Below, piece by piece: positions 1-7,183 of a stretch of DNA of 34,496 nucleotides. Source of the stretch: Planctomycetia bacterium (GTDB taxonomy: Bacteria > Planctomycetota > Planctomycetia > Pirellulales > UBA1268); the NCBI GenBank assembly GCA_021414115.1, contig JAIOPD010000022.1, forward strand, positions 1-34,496. The letters run 5' to 3'. Numbering within the stretch: position 1 is the stretch's first letter; each line of letters opens with the position of its first letter. The notes under the pieces were generated by a model. It worked only from the letters and a program-made list of their open reading frames with translations, did no database searches and was not told the origin of the DNA. A program made the translations under genes and the position numbers.

Positions 1-1
1 C

Positions 2-241
2 GGTGTGCTTGTCATCAGCCAGTTCACCCTCGTTGCGGCCACGGCCAAGGGCAACCGGCCGAGCTTCATCCGCGCGGCGCGGCCCGAGGAGGCGGTGCCG
101 CTCTACGAGCGGTTTCTCGCCGAGCTCGAGCCGCTGGTGGGTCGCCGGCCGGAACGGGGCGTGTTTGCCGCCGACATGCGGGTGGCGCTCGTCAACGACG
201 GCCCGGTGACGATCGTGATCGACTCGCGGCGGCGTGAGTGA
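2..241 (+). CDS. dtd: D-aminoacyl-tRNA deacylase, C-terminal part (5' end cut by window)
   Basis: This enzyme hydrolyses D-amino acids wrongly attached to tRNA in the cytoplasm, as a proofreading step. The visible reading frame runs in from the window edge and gives about 79 residues, roughly the second half of the family's usual 145-150 residues. Both family signature motifs are visible: SQFTL near the start of the visible part and [10 protein letters not shown] near the end, which match the SQxxT and NxGPxT active-site motifs. The protein ends with SRRRE and TGA at 239-241. The start codon lies outside the window, so operon context upstream is unknown. Downstream is a 121-bp gap and then a tRNA gene. 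Identity is near certain; the partial state is due only to the window boundary. Confidence 0.93.
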   Translation, partial: GVLVISQFTLVAATAKGNRPSFIRAARPEEAVPLYERFLAELEPLVGRRPERGVFAADMRVALVNDGPVTIVIDSRRRE

Positions 242-323
242 CGCTTCTCGCCAAGGGTGGCTAAGCCGGCGGCCACGGTGGAGCCCCCCCGCGATCGCCG
301 CCATGGCCGGGCTGCCGGGGGGC

Positions 324-351
324 CTGAAATCCGATGGGGGTGTGGTACACT
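324..351 (+). promoter_or_regulatory. Candidate sigma70-type promoter for tRNA-His (and possibly pspA)
   Basis: CTGAAA at 324-329 (4 of 6 matches to the -35 consensus) is separated by 16 bp from TACACT at 346-351 (4 of 6 matches to the -10 consensus). A TG dinucleotide at 343-344 gives an extended -10 (TGnTACACT). The predicted transcription start is about 357-359, just ahead of the tRNA 5' end. The call rests on position and consensus only. Confidence 0.45.
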
Positions 352-362
352 TTTCCCCGCAC

Positions 363-437
363 GGTGGTTGTAGCTCAGTTGGTTAGAGCATCGGTTTGTG
401 GTACCGAGGGTCGCGGGTTCGAGTCCCGTCAGCCACC
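363..437 (+). tRNA. tRNA-His (anticodon GTG)
   Basis: The cloverleaf can be folded by eye. The acceptor stem GTGGTTG (364-370) pairs with CAGCCAC (430-436) with one G-T wobble. The anticodon stem TCGGT/ACCGA closes the loop TTGTGGT, giving anticodon GTG for histidine. The T arm contains GGTTCGAGTCC. The extra G at 363 opposite C437 (discriminator C73) fits the G-1:C73 pair that marks bacterial tRNA-His for its synthetase. The CCA tail is not encoded. The gene sits 33 bp before the pspA-like start codon. Confidence 0.95.
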
Positions 438-470
438 CCTGTTTTCGATCCCTTTGCGGAGGCGCCGGTC

Positions 471-1220
471 ATGATCCTTGGCAAGCTCTGGAAGGCCCTT
501 GCGGCCCAGATGAACAAGGTCGCCAACTTTTTCTGGACGGCCGACCCGGTCGCCCAGCTGCAGTACGAATACGACAAGGCCGTCGACCAGATGAAAGAGG
601 GCCGTGAGGGGCTCGAGCAGTATCGCGCCCTCGTGGAGCGGGTCACGCGACAGGTCAACGGAGACCGGCAGCACGTGGCATCGCTCGAGGCGAAGATCAA
701 GGCCTATCTTCAGGCTGGTGAGCGGGAAACCGCCTCGAAGTTCGCGCTCGAGTTGCAAACGGCGAAGAAGCAGCTTGCCGAGAACGAGGGGCAGCTCAAG
801 CTTCACGAGACGGCCTACAACAACAATGTCACGAAAATCAAGCACGCCACGAAGAAGTTGTCGGATCTCAAGACCAAGATTCAAAAGTACGACGCCGACC
901 TCAAGCTCTCACGGGCGGAAGCCGAACTCGCCAAGCTCGCGCAGAGTTTCAACTTTGACGTCACCACCGACTTCGGCCAGATCGAGGATGTGATCCAGGA
1001 CAAGATCGGCCTCAACAGGGCGAAGGTCCGCGTGGCGGCCGACCTCTCGGGCGAAGGCCTCGAGAACATCAAGCAAGAAGCGGCCGTCGAGAAGGCCATG
1101 GCCGACAATGCGCTCCGCGAGTTCGAGATTGAAATGGGCATGGTCACGCCGGAGACGGCCGGCGTGAGGGCCGACGACAAGGAACTCGGATCCGAGCGGA
1201 TCACGCAGAAGTCCACCTGA
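471..1220 (+). CDS. pspA: PspA/IM30 (Vipp1)-family membrane-stress protein
   Basis: PspA/IM30 proteins are ESCRT-III-like helical proteins that polymerise on the cytoplasmic face of the inner membrane and stabilise it under stress. This one has 249 residues, close to the usual 220-250. It starts MILGKLWKALAAQMNK, an amphipathic helix of the type used for membrane binding, and continues as an almost unbroken Glu/Lys/Gln-rich coiled coil from about residue 30 to 215 with the family-typical DP.....Y.......L start (ADPVAQLQYEYDKAVDQM). The start ATG at 471 was chosen because GGAGG lies at 458-462, 8 nt upstream; an earlier in-frame ATG would lie inside the tRNA. It is first in a co-directional block with an AAA+ ATPase and ABC transporter genes. 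A pspF-type sigma54 activator is not seen. Family assignment is strong; the physiological role here is inferred. Confidence 0.9.
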   Translation: MILGKLWKALAAQMNKVANFFWTADPVAQLQYEYDKAVDQMKEGREGLEQYRALVERVTRQVNGDRQHVASLEAKIKAYLQAGERETASKFALELQTAKKQLAENEGQLKLHETAYNNNVTKIKHATKKLSDLKTKIQKYDADLKLSRAEAELAKLAQSFNFDVTTDFGQIEDVIQDKIGLNRAKVRVAADLSGEGLENIKQEAAVEKAMADNALREFEIEMGMVTPETAGVRADDKELGSERITQKST

Positions 1221-1260
1221 GCGACCGGCGCGACGCGTTGAGCCACCTCAGGAGACGATC

Positions 1261-3189
1261 GTGAGCACTCCCGCAGCATCCAGAGACACGCCGCGGCCGC
1301 CGGCCGTGCAGCCCGTGGTGGCTGGCCTCGGGACCGGACTGCCGACGGGAGGATCCGTCGCCCTGGCGGAATGGTGCCCGTCGTGGGCGGAGCGGCTCGG
1401 GGACGCCTATCTCTCGGGGACGAGCTGCGTGTTTCTCATGCACGGCAACGTCCGCGACCTGGTGCCGATCGCGGCGCCTGCCGTAAACGCGTCGGCCGAC
1501 GCAAATGCCTGGGGTACGGTGCCCGACTTCCTCGCCCGGGAGATGTTCGGCAGCTGGGACATCGTGCTCGCCTACGACGTCGGCAAGGGTCTGCGGCCGT
1601 TGGCTGGTCCCGATCCATCGCGACTGAGAACCATGGCGCAGTGGCTCACGGAGCGGCTCGGCAACGCGGCCACCTGGCCCCGCGATCCCGATCAGGCCAT
1701 CGCCGCGATCGACGCGATCCTGGAGCGCAATCTGATCGATCCGCCCGAGCAGCGAAAACGGATCGCCGTGGTTCTCGACTACGCACAGTATCTCGTGCCG
1801 GCAGGCGAAGCCGGAGCCCGCTCGGGGGCCGCACGGCTGGTGCGAATCCTTGGCTGGGCGACCAATCCGCTGCTCCGTCGTGTCAATGTCGCGATCGTGC
1901 TGCTCACCGACTCGCTCGCCGAGATGCATCCACGGGTGGTCGCCAATCCGGCCGTCACCGCCATCGAGGTGCCAATGCCCGAGGCCGATGAGCGGGAGCG
2001 ATTCGTGCTGGCGACCGCCGCAGCGGCGGGCATGCCTGCGGAGCACCTTGACGCCGTTCGTCGGGTCGCCGCGCTCTCCGGCGGCCTCACGCTCGAAAGC
2101 CTCCGGGCCGTGGTCACGCTCTCGGCTCGCGAACGGACGGCACCCGACGGGCCGGAGTTCACGGCCCGCAAGAAGGATCTCATCGAACGCTCGTGCCAGG
2201 GACTGATCGAGTTCATCCAGCCGCGGCTCACGCTCGACGCCGTGGCGGGGCATGCCGACGCCAAGAATCGCCTCGAGTCCGATGCGAAGGCGATCAAGCG
2301 CGGGCAGCTCGAGAGCGCGCCGATGGGATATCTCATCTGCGGTCCGGTTGGCACCGGCAAAAGCTTCATCGCCGAGTGTTACGCCGGCAGTGTGGGGATT
2401 CCCTGCGTGGTGCTCAAAAACTTCCGCAGCAAGTACGTGGGCGAAACCGAGGGCAATCTCGAGCATGCCCTCGGTGTGCTTCGCAGCCTCGGGCCGGTGG
2501 TCGTGATCATCGACGAGGCCGACGCGGCGCTTGGCAACCGGCAGAGCGACGGTGACTCGGGCACCAGCGCCCGCGTGTTCTCGATGATCGCCCGGCAGAT
2601 GGGCGATACACGGTATCGCGGCAAGATCGTCTGGATGCTGCTCACCAGCCGTCCCGACCTGCTCCCGATCGATCTCAAGCGGCAGGGACGTGCGGAGGTG
2701 CACATCCCGCTCTTTTATCCGCACGACCAGGCGGAGATGGACGCGATGTTCCGTGCGGAGGTGCACATCCCGCTCTTTTATCCGCACGACCAGGCGGAGA
2801 TGGACGCGATGTTCGCGGCGATGGCGCGGAAATGCCACGTGAAGCTCGCTCCGGGCCTGCCCGGCCCGATCGACCTGTCGCTGGGCCTCTCGGGCGCCGA
2901 CGTGGAGAGCCTCGTGCTCGCCGCCCGCCGCCAGGGTCTCGATCGGGCGGCTGACGCCGGCCAGCCCGCGACCGACACGATCTCCGCGGACGATCTCGCA
3001 GCCGCACTCGACGACTTCATGCCGAGCGCCCAGGGCCTCGAGAAGGAGATGCAGGAGATCGCCGCCGTGCTCGAGTGCACCGAGAAGCGGTTCCTGCCCG
3101 AACGCTGGAGGGAAAAAGTGGGTCAGCCGGGCGGCCGTTCCCACCTGCAGGAGAGGCTCGCGGCGATCCGCGAGGTGATTGGTTCTTGA
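1261..3189 (+). CDS. Two-domain AAA+ ATPase (Ycf46-like layout) with internal 21-residue tandem duplication
   Basis: This is a 642-residue AAA+ ATPase, expected to be cytoplasmic and to remodel a protein partner using ATP. The N-terminal half (about 20-300) looks like a degenerate AAA domain: it has the strand VVLDYAQYL and a sensor-like VAIVLLTDS segment but no Walker A motif. The C-terminal half is active-looking: Walker A GPVGTGKS at 361-368, Walker B VVVIIDEAD with D418/E419, and sensor 1 region WMLLTSRPD followed by KRQGR. Residues 477-497 and 498-518 are identical copies of a 21-residue unit starting RAEVHIPLF. The degenerate-plus-active layout resembles the Ycf46 family, which is inference from layout, not a search. 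The GTG start is preceded by AGGAGA at 1250-1255, and pspA ends 40 bp upstream. The ATPase probably acts on, or with, the PspA-like protein. Confidence 0.85.
   Translation: MSTPAASRDTPRPPAVQPVVAGLGTGLPTGGSVALAEWCPSWAERLGDAYLSGTSCVFLMHGNVRDLVPIAAPAVNASADANAWGTVPDFLAREMFGSWDIVLAYDVGKGLRPLAGPDPSRLRTMAQWLTERLGNAATWPRDPDQAIAAIDAILERNLIDPPEQRKRIAVVLDYAQYLVPAGEAGARSGAARLVRILGWATNPLLRRVNVAIVLLTDSLAEMHPRVVANPAVTAIEVPMPEADERERFVLATAAAAGMPAEHLDAVRRVAALSGGLTLESLRAVVTLSARERTAPDGPEFTARKKDLIERSCQGLIEFIQPRLTLDAVAGHADAKNRLESDAKAIKRGQLESAPMGYLICGPVGTGKSFIAECYAGSVGIPCVVLKNFRSKYVGETEGNLEHALGVLRSLGPVVVIIDEADAALGNRQSDGDSGTSARVFSMIARQMGDTRYRGKIVWMLLTSRPDLLPIDLKRQGRAEVHIPLFYPHDQAEMDAMFRAEVHIPLFYPHDQAEMDAMFAAMARKCHVKLAPGLPGPIDLSLGLSGADVESLVLAARRQGLDRAADAGQPATDTISADDLAAALDDFMPSAQGLEKEMQEIAAVLECTEKRFLPERWREKVGQPGGRSHLQERLAAIREVIGS
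2689..2814 (+). repeat. Perfect 63-bp in-frame tandem duplication inside the AAA+ gene
   Basis: Copy 1 is 2689-2751 and copy 2 is 2752-2814. They are identical base for base and keep the reading frame, adding 21 residues. The unit starts CGTGCGGAGGTGCACATCCC and ends GACGCGATGTTC. It begins at the Arg that follows sensor 1 (the position of the arginine-finger GR motif) and ends where the C-terminal lid domain should begin. Absence of any third-position change means the duplication is very recent or is an assembly artefact. Confidence 0.97.
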
Positions 3190-3221
3190 TTCACGCACGC
3201 AACCCCCAGGAGATCACAACG

Positions 3222-3515
3222 ATGGCAGGCAAGACCCCTTGGTTCGACGATTCCAGCGACACGCCGCTGATCGCGGAATATGCTCGCAAGCTCGATTCCT
3301 TCCTCGGCGCCATCTCCGATCAGGTCGTTGAAACGCATGAACTCGAGGAGCAGGAGAAGCGATTGGTGACGCTCATGAAGGAGGTCGAACCGCTGCTTTC
3401 GCCGGAGGCCCACGAGAAGGTGACTCGGCTGCTCTGCGAAGTCACGGCCTACGACCTCATGCACGCCCTGCACATGGCCGGTCGGGCACGCCCGAAGACG
3501 CAGTTCCGCGGTTAG
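3222..3515 (+). CDS. Small conserved-looking acidic protein of the PspA/AAA/ABC block, unknown function
   Basis: I do not recognise this 97-residue protein. It starts MAGKTPWFDDSSDTPLIAEY and is mainly predicted helix, rich in Glu, Leu and Lys in its middle (HELEEQEKRLVTLMKEVEPLL), with no membrane span or signal peptide. The ATG at 3222 was chosen because CAGGAG lies at 3207-3212; the frame is open further upstream, but that would overlap the AAA+ gene. It is 32 bp after the AAA+ stop and about 60 bp before the next gene, so it is probably co-transcribed with both. It may be an adaptor for the AAA+ ATPase or the PspA-like protein; this is inference from position only. Confidence 0.8.
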   Translation: MAGKTPWFDDSSDTPLIAEYARKLDSFLGAISDQVVETHELEEQEKRLVTLMKEVEPLLSPEAHEKVTRLLCEVTAYDLMHALHMAGRARPKTQFRG

Positions 3516-3577
3516 TCTGCCCCACGTCGTCGGTGGCACGCCGAGACGAGAGTCCCTTTCACATCCCGAGGCAAAGC

Positions 3578-5323
3578 ATGACCAGCCAACCCAAGGCTCC
3601 CTTTTGGCTCGCCGTCTGGGCCGTCATCTTCGGGCTCGTGGGCCTCGCCGCGTGGCGGGCAGGCATGCTCGAGCAGTTTGGCCTCGGCCGGCCCGGCGCG
3701 GCTGGACAGCGGCCTGTCGCAGGTGGCGGCGCGGATGTCGGGGGCGGTGCCGAGACGATGAGCGAGGCTCCGGACGTCGCGGTGCCTACGACCGTCAAGG
3801 AATACACGTTCAAGCCGGCCGAGAAGCTGCCGCCCGTGAAGGGCGTGAGTGGCTACAAGCCGCTCGAGGACGACACCGTCCGCTTCGCCCTCAACGTCTG
3901 GGCGGGCTGGGCGCCGATCATCCGGGCCAACGGCGGTTTCAAGCCGGGGAAGGTCTGGCAGACGCCGGCCGGAAAGCCGTTCAAGGTGGAGCTCGTCCTC
4001 ATCGACGACCCCGTGCAGATGCGCGACGCCTATGCCGCCGGCAACGTCCACATCGGCTGGGCGACCCTCGACATGCTGCCGCTCTTCGTCGACAGCTTCG
4101 CGAAGGATTCGCGAATCATGCCCCGCGTCTACCAGCAGGTCGACTTCTCCAACGGCGGCGACGGGATCGTCGTTCGTGAGTCGATCAAGACGGTCGCGGA
4201 TCTGGCGGGCAAAAAGCTTGTGATGGCGCAGAACTCCCCCAGCCAGTTCTTCGCGCTTAACATGATCGTCGCCGGCGGCCTGCAGCCCGCCGACGTGGAG
4301 ATGGTCTATGTCAACACCGCCTTCGAGGCGGCTGCCGCGTTCAGCCGTGACAAGAGCATCGCCGGCTGCGTGTCGTGGGCGCCCGACATCTACAACCTGG
4401 CCGACGCCAAGGGCAATCGGATGCTCGTCACGACCCAGACGGCCAACCGTCTGATCGCCGACCTCTGGTTCGCCCGGGCCGACTTCGCGAAGGATCACCC
4501 CGACAAGATCGAGGCGATCGTTCGGGGAATCTTCGACGCGATGGCGGAGCTCAAGAGCGAGACGGCACGGAAGGAGGTGGCGGAGTCGATGGCCGACGGC
4601 TACACGATCCCCGCCGCCGACGCCCTGTCGATGCTCGGCGACGCCCACAGCACCAACTGGGCCGAGAACTACCAGTTCTTTCTCAACCGGAACAACCCGG
4701 CCAACTTCGAGCGGATCTGGAAGCAGGCCTACATGCTGTACCGTCGTATCGGGGCGATTGCCAACAATCCGGTGCCCTTCGATCAGGTGATGGATTTCTC
4801 GGTGATCCAGAAGCTCGGCCGGGAGCCAAAGTACTCCGAGACCAAGGACGAATACACGGCCAGCCTCTCGCCGAAGACGGTGCAGCAGATCCGCGCGGAG
4901 AACGAGGAGATCCTCACCAACACGATCGTGATCCACTTCTTTCCCAACAGCGCAGAGCTGCGGAAGAAGGTGATCCGACGGATCGACGGCAAGGATGTCG
5001 AGGAGCCGTATGACGCCCGGGTGGACCTCGTGCTCGACGAGGCGGGAGCGCTGGCCAAGCAGTTTGGCAACGCGCGGATCGTCGTCGAGGGGCACACCGA
5101 CGGTTCCATGCGGGGCTCCGTCCCCGCCGCCATGGTGCGGGAACTGTCGCTCGAGCGGGCCCGTTCGGTGAAGGACGCGCTCGTGGAGAAGTTCAAGTTC
5201 GACGACGGCCGCTTCGCCGTCGACGGGCTGGGCTGGGACCGGCCGGCCGACGATGACCATCCCGACAACCACGCCCTCAACCGCCGCGTGGAAATCAAGG
5301 TGTACGCGGCGGAAAAGGAATGA
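3578..5323 (+). CDS. Membrane-anchored ABC substrate-binding protein fused to OmpA peptidoglycan-binding domain
   Basis: 581 residues. A hydrophobic segment at residues 9-27 (FWLAVWAVIFGLVGLAAW) acts as a signal anchor. A low-complexity Gly/Ala linker follows, then a type 2 periplasmic binding protein domain of the nitrate/sulfonate/taurine group (about 55-400, with FALNVWAGWAPIIRANGG and the segment TVADLAGKKLVMAQN). The C-terminus (about 445-581) is an OmpA-like domain with VVEGHTDGS, LSLERARSVKDAL and NRRVEIKV, which in this family binds diaminopimelate in peptidoglycan. I chose ATG 3578 because GAGG at 3568-3571 lies 6 nt upstream; an ATG at 3533 would add 15 residues. The permease gene overlaps its stop by 4 bp (ATGA). 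The protein should present ligand to the ABC permease while tethered to the cell wall. Ligand unknown. Confidence 0.88.
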   Translation: MTSQPKAPFWLAVWAVIFGLVGLAAWRAGMLEQFGLGRPGAAGQRPVAGGGADVGGGAETMSEAPDVAVPTTVKEYTFKPAEKLPPVKGVSGYKPLEDDTVRFALNVWAGWAPIIRANGGFKPGKVWQTPAGKPFKVELVLIDDPVQMRDAYAAGNVHIGWATLDMLPLFVDSFAKDSRIMPRVYQQVDFSNGGDGIVVRESIKTVADLAGKKLVMAQNSPSQFFALNMIVAGGLQPADVEMVYVNTAFEAAAAFSRDKSIAGCVSWAPDIYNLADAKGNRMLVTTQTANRLIADLWFARADFAKDHPDKIEAIVRGIFDAMAELKSETARKEVAESMADGYTIPAADALSMLGDAHSTNWAENYQFFLNRNNPANFERIWKQAYMLYRRIGAIANNPVPFDQVMDFSVIQKLGREPKYSETKDEYTASLSPKTVQQIRAENEEILTNTIVIHFFPNSAELRKKVIRRIDGKDVEEPYDARVDLVLDEAGALAKQFGNARIVVEGHTDGSMRGSVPAAMVRELSLERARSVKDALVEKFKFDDGRFAVDGLGWDRPADDDHPDNHALNRRVEIKVYAAEKE

Positions 5324-6243
5324 CCACGTCAGCCGAACCGTCGGCGTCGCACAGCCCGCCCCCCTTGGTCGCGGCCCAGCCGCTGCGGGGCGAGGCGACC
5401 ACGACGACGGTGTTGTTCTGGGGTGTGACCTGCGTCGCCTGCGTGTTGGCGCTGTGGTTCGTGGCGACCGCCGGCGAGGCGGAGAGCCGGATCATCAGTC
5501 CGGCCACGCTGCCCAGCCCCGGTGAGGTTCTCAACGCGGTGCCGGGCGTGTTCGGCGAGCGGCGACTCGTGGCCAACACGCTCGTAACCCTGCGGAGGGT
5601 CTGTCTGGGGTTCGGATTGTCTGCGCTGGTAGGCGTGCCGCTCGGGGTACTCGCCGCGTGCTTTCCGGCGGTGCGGGCGTTCGTGGCCCCGCTGACGATC
5701 TTTGGCCGCAACATCCCGGTGGCGGCGCTCATCCCGCTGACGTTCTTCTTTTTTGGGATTGGCGAGTTCCAGAAGATGATGTTTTTGTTCATCGCCAGCG
5801 CGGCCTTCGTGGTGAGCGACACGACGGCCGCCGTGCTCGAGGTACCGCAGCGCTACGTCGACACCGCGCTGACGCTCGGCGCTTCACGGCTGCAGATCAT
5901 TCTCAAGGTGCTCGTGCCCTTGGCGGCACCGGCGATCTTCAACTCGCTGCGGCTGCTGTTCGGCATCGCCTTCGGCTACGTGATGCTCGCGGAGGTCGTC
6001 AAACTCGGCGGCGACACGGGGGGGCTCGGCGACCTGATCAACGTGTCGCAGCGGCGGGGAGAGCGGGAGCCGATCCTGATCGTGCTGGTGGTGATCCCGC
6101 TGGTGGCCTACGCGATCGATCGGCTGCTGTGGTGGCTGCAGTGCGATCTCTTCCCGCACCGTTACGGCGGCCGGGGGCTCCTGCCGCGGTTCGTTCGCCG
6201 CCTGCTGCACGGGGCGGCGGGGCCAGCGGAGGCTCTGGCATGA
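5320..6243 (+). CDS. ABC transporter permease, nitrate/sulfonate/taurine (SsuC/TauC) type
   Basis: This 307-residue inner-membrane permease belongs to the binding-protein-dependent importer class (BPD_transp_1). About six membrane spans can be seen, starting with TTTVLFWGVTCVACVLALWF near residue 28. The cytoplasmic EAA loop that contacts the ATPase is recognisable in YVDTALTLGASRLQIILKVL followed by PLAAPAIFNSL. The start ATG overlaps the stop of the substrate-binding gene (ATGA at 5320-5323), and its own stop overlaps the next start in the same way, which indicates translational coupling of the three transporter genes. Substrate cannot be read from the sequence: this family spans nitrate, taurine, aliphatic sulfonates, thiamine precursors and others. 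Confidence 0.9.
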   Translation: MTTSAEPSASHSPPPLVAAQPLRGEATTTTVLFWGVTCVACVLALWFVATAGEAESRIISPATLPSPGEVLNAVPGVFGERRLVANTLVTLRRVCLGFGLSALVGVPLGVLAACFPAVRAFVAPLTIFGRNIPVAALIPLTFFFFGIGEFQKMMFLFIASAAFVVSDTTAAVLEVPQRYVDTALTLGASRLQIILKVLVPLAAPAIFNSLRLLFGIAFGYVMLAEVVKLGGDTGGLGDLINVSQRRGEREPILIVLVVIPLVAYAIDRLLWWLQCDLFPHRYGGRGLLPRFVRRLLHGAAGPAEALA

Positions 6244-7136
6244 GCGACGAGGTGCCACCGGCGCGTGTGAGTTCGCCCAGCCTGACGTCCGACCGGCCGG
6301 CGGCGGTCGATTTTCAGGGCGTGACGAAGATCTACGGACAGGGCACGCCGCGGGAGTACGTGGCGATTTCCGACGTGACCTTCACGATCCCTGACGTGGT
6401 GGACCACGGCGAGATCTCGTCGTTTCTCGGACCCAGCGGCTGCGGCAAGAGCACGGTGCTCAGGCTCGTGGCCGGCCTCGAGCCGCAGCATCCGCCGACG
6501 ATTGGCACGGTGACTGTGCTTGGCCGTCCGGTCGTCGGGCCTGGCGCCGACAGGGGCATGGTGTTTCAGGACTACACGAGCTTCGACAACCGCACGGTGC
6601 TCGACAACGTGATCTTCGGACTGGAATGCAGGGGTGTGCCGCGGCGGGAGCGGGAGTCCGAAGGACTCGACTGGATCGCGAAAGTGGGGCTCGATCCCCG
6701 ACGAGACTCGGGCAAATATCCGCATGAACTCTCGGGCGGGATGCGGCAGCGGGTGGCGATCGCCCGCACGCTCATCCTGCGACCGCGGGTGATCCTCATG
6801 GACGAGCCCTTTGGAGCGCTCGATCCGGCGACGCGGCTCGACATGCAGGATCTGCTGGTCAGGCTGTGGCGGGAGGTCCAGGCCACGGTGCTGTTCGTGA
6901 CGCACTCCGTCGAAGAGGCGGTGTATCTTGGTGATCGGGTGTTTGTGATGGCTACGACTCCGGGCCGGATCGTCGATGAGATCCGGCTGCCGGCCGCTTC
7001 GGCCCTCGCTCGGGAGACGCAGTCGGCGCCGTGGTTCCACGAGCAGGTCAACGCATTGCATGCCCGGATCGAGCAGGTGGAGGCCGCCGCGAAGCGGCCC
7101 GAAAATGGTGTCAGCCACCGCATTCAGGCAGGATAG
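6240..7136 (+). CDS. ABC transporter ATP-binding protein, nitrate/sulfonate/taurine (SsuB/TauB) type
   Basis: This 298-residue cytoplasmic ATPase powers the importer. All nucleotide-binding motifs are present: Walker A GPSGCGKS (64-71), Q-loop Gln110 in MVFQDYTS, signature LSGGMRQR (164-171), Walker B VILMDEP (184-190), D-loop GALD and the H-loop histidine in VTHSVEEAVYLGD. There is a short insertion between the first strands (IPDVVDHGEISSFLGP) compared with SsuB. The ATG at 6240 overlaps the permease stop by 4 bp. A C-terminal tail of roughly 60 residues beyond the core carries a helical region. It is the motor of the same transporter as the two preceding genes. Confidence 0.92.
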   Translation: MSDEVPPARVSSPSLTSDRPAAVDFQGVTKIYGQGTPREYVAISDVTFTIPDVVDHGEISSFLGPSGCGKSTVLRLVAGLEPQHPPTIGTVTVLGRPVVGPGADRGMVFQDYTSFDNRTVLDNVIFGLECRGVPRRERESEGLDWIAKVGLDPRRDSGKYPHELSGGMRQRVAIARTLILRPRVILMDEPFGALDPATRLDMQDLLVRLWREVQATVLFVTHSVEEAVYLGDRVFVMATTPGRIVDEIRLPAASALARETQSAPWFHEQVNALHARIEQVEAAAKRPENGVSHRIQAG

Positions 7137-7183
7137 GCAGCCCACGCCACACATTCCCAGGTTCGGTGTCAGGCACCATTCAC

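Noticed and set aside
1201-3198. Long minus-strand frame opposite the AAA+ gene (and similar ones opposite 3512-5272, 15775-18330, 27238-29520 and 32204-34303)
   Set aside because: Each is a mirror of a well-supported gene on the other strand and has no plausible start context or domain.
7165-7177. Short palindrome-like GGTGTCAGGCACC just before the coiled-coil gene
   Set aside because: It has only a 4-bp stem and occurs once here. It may be a common dispersed word in these genomes, but the window gives no support for an operator.
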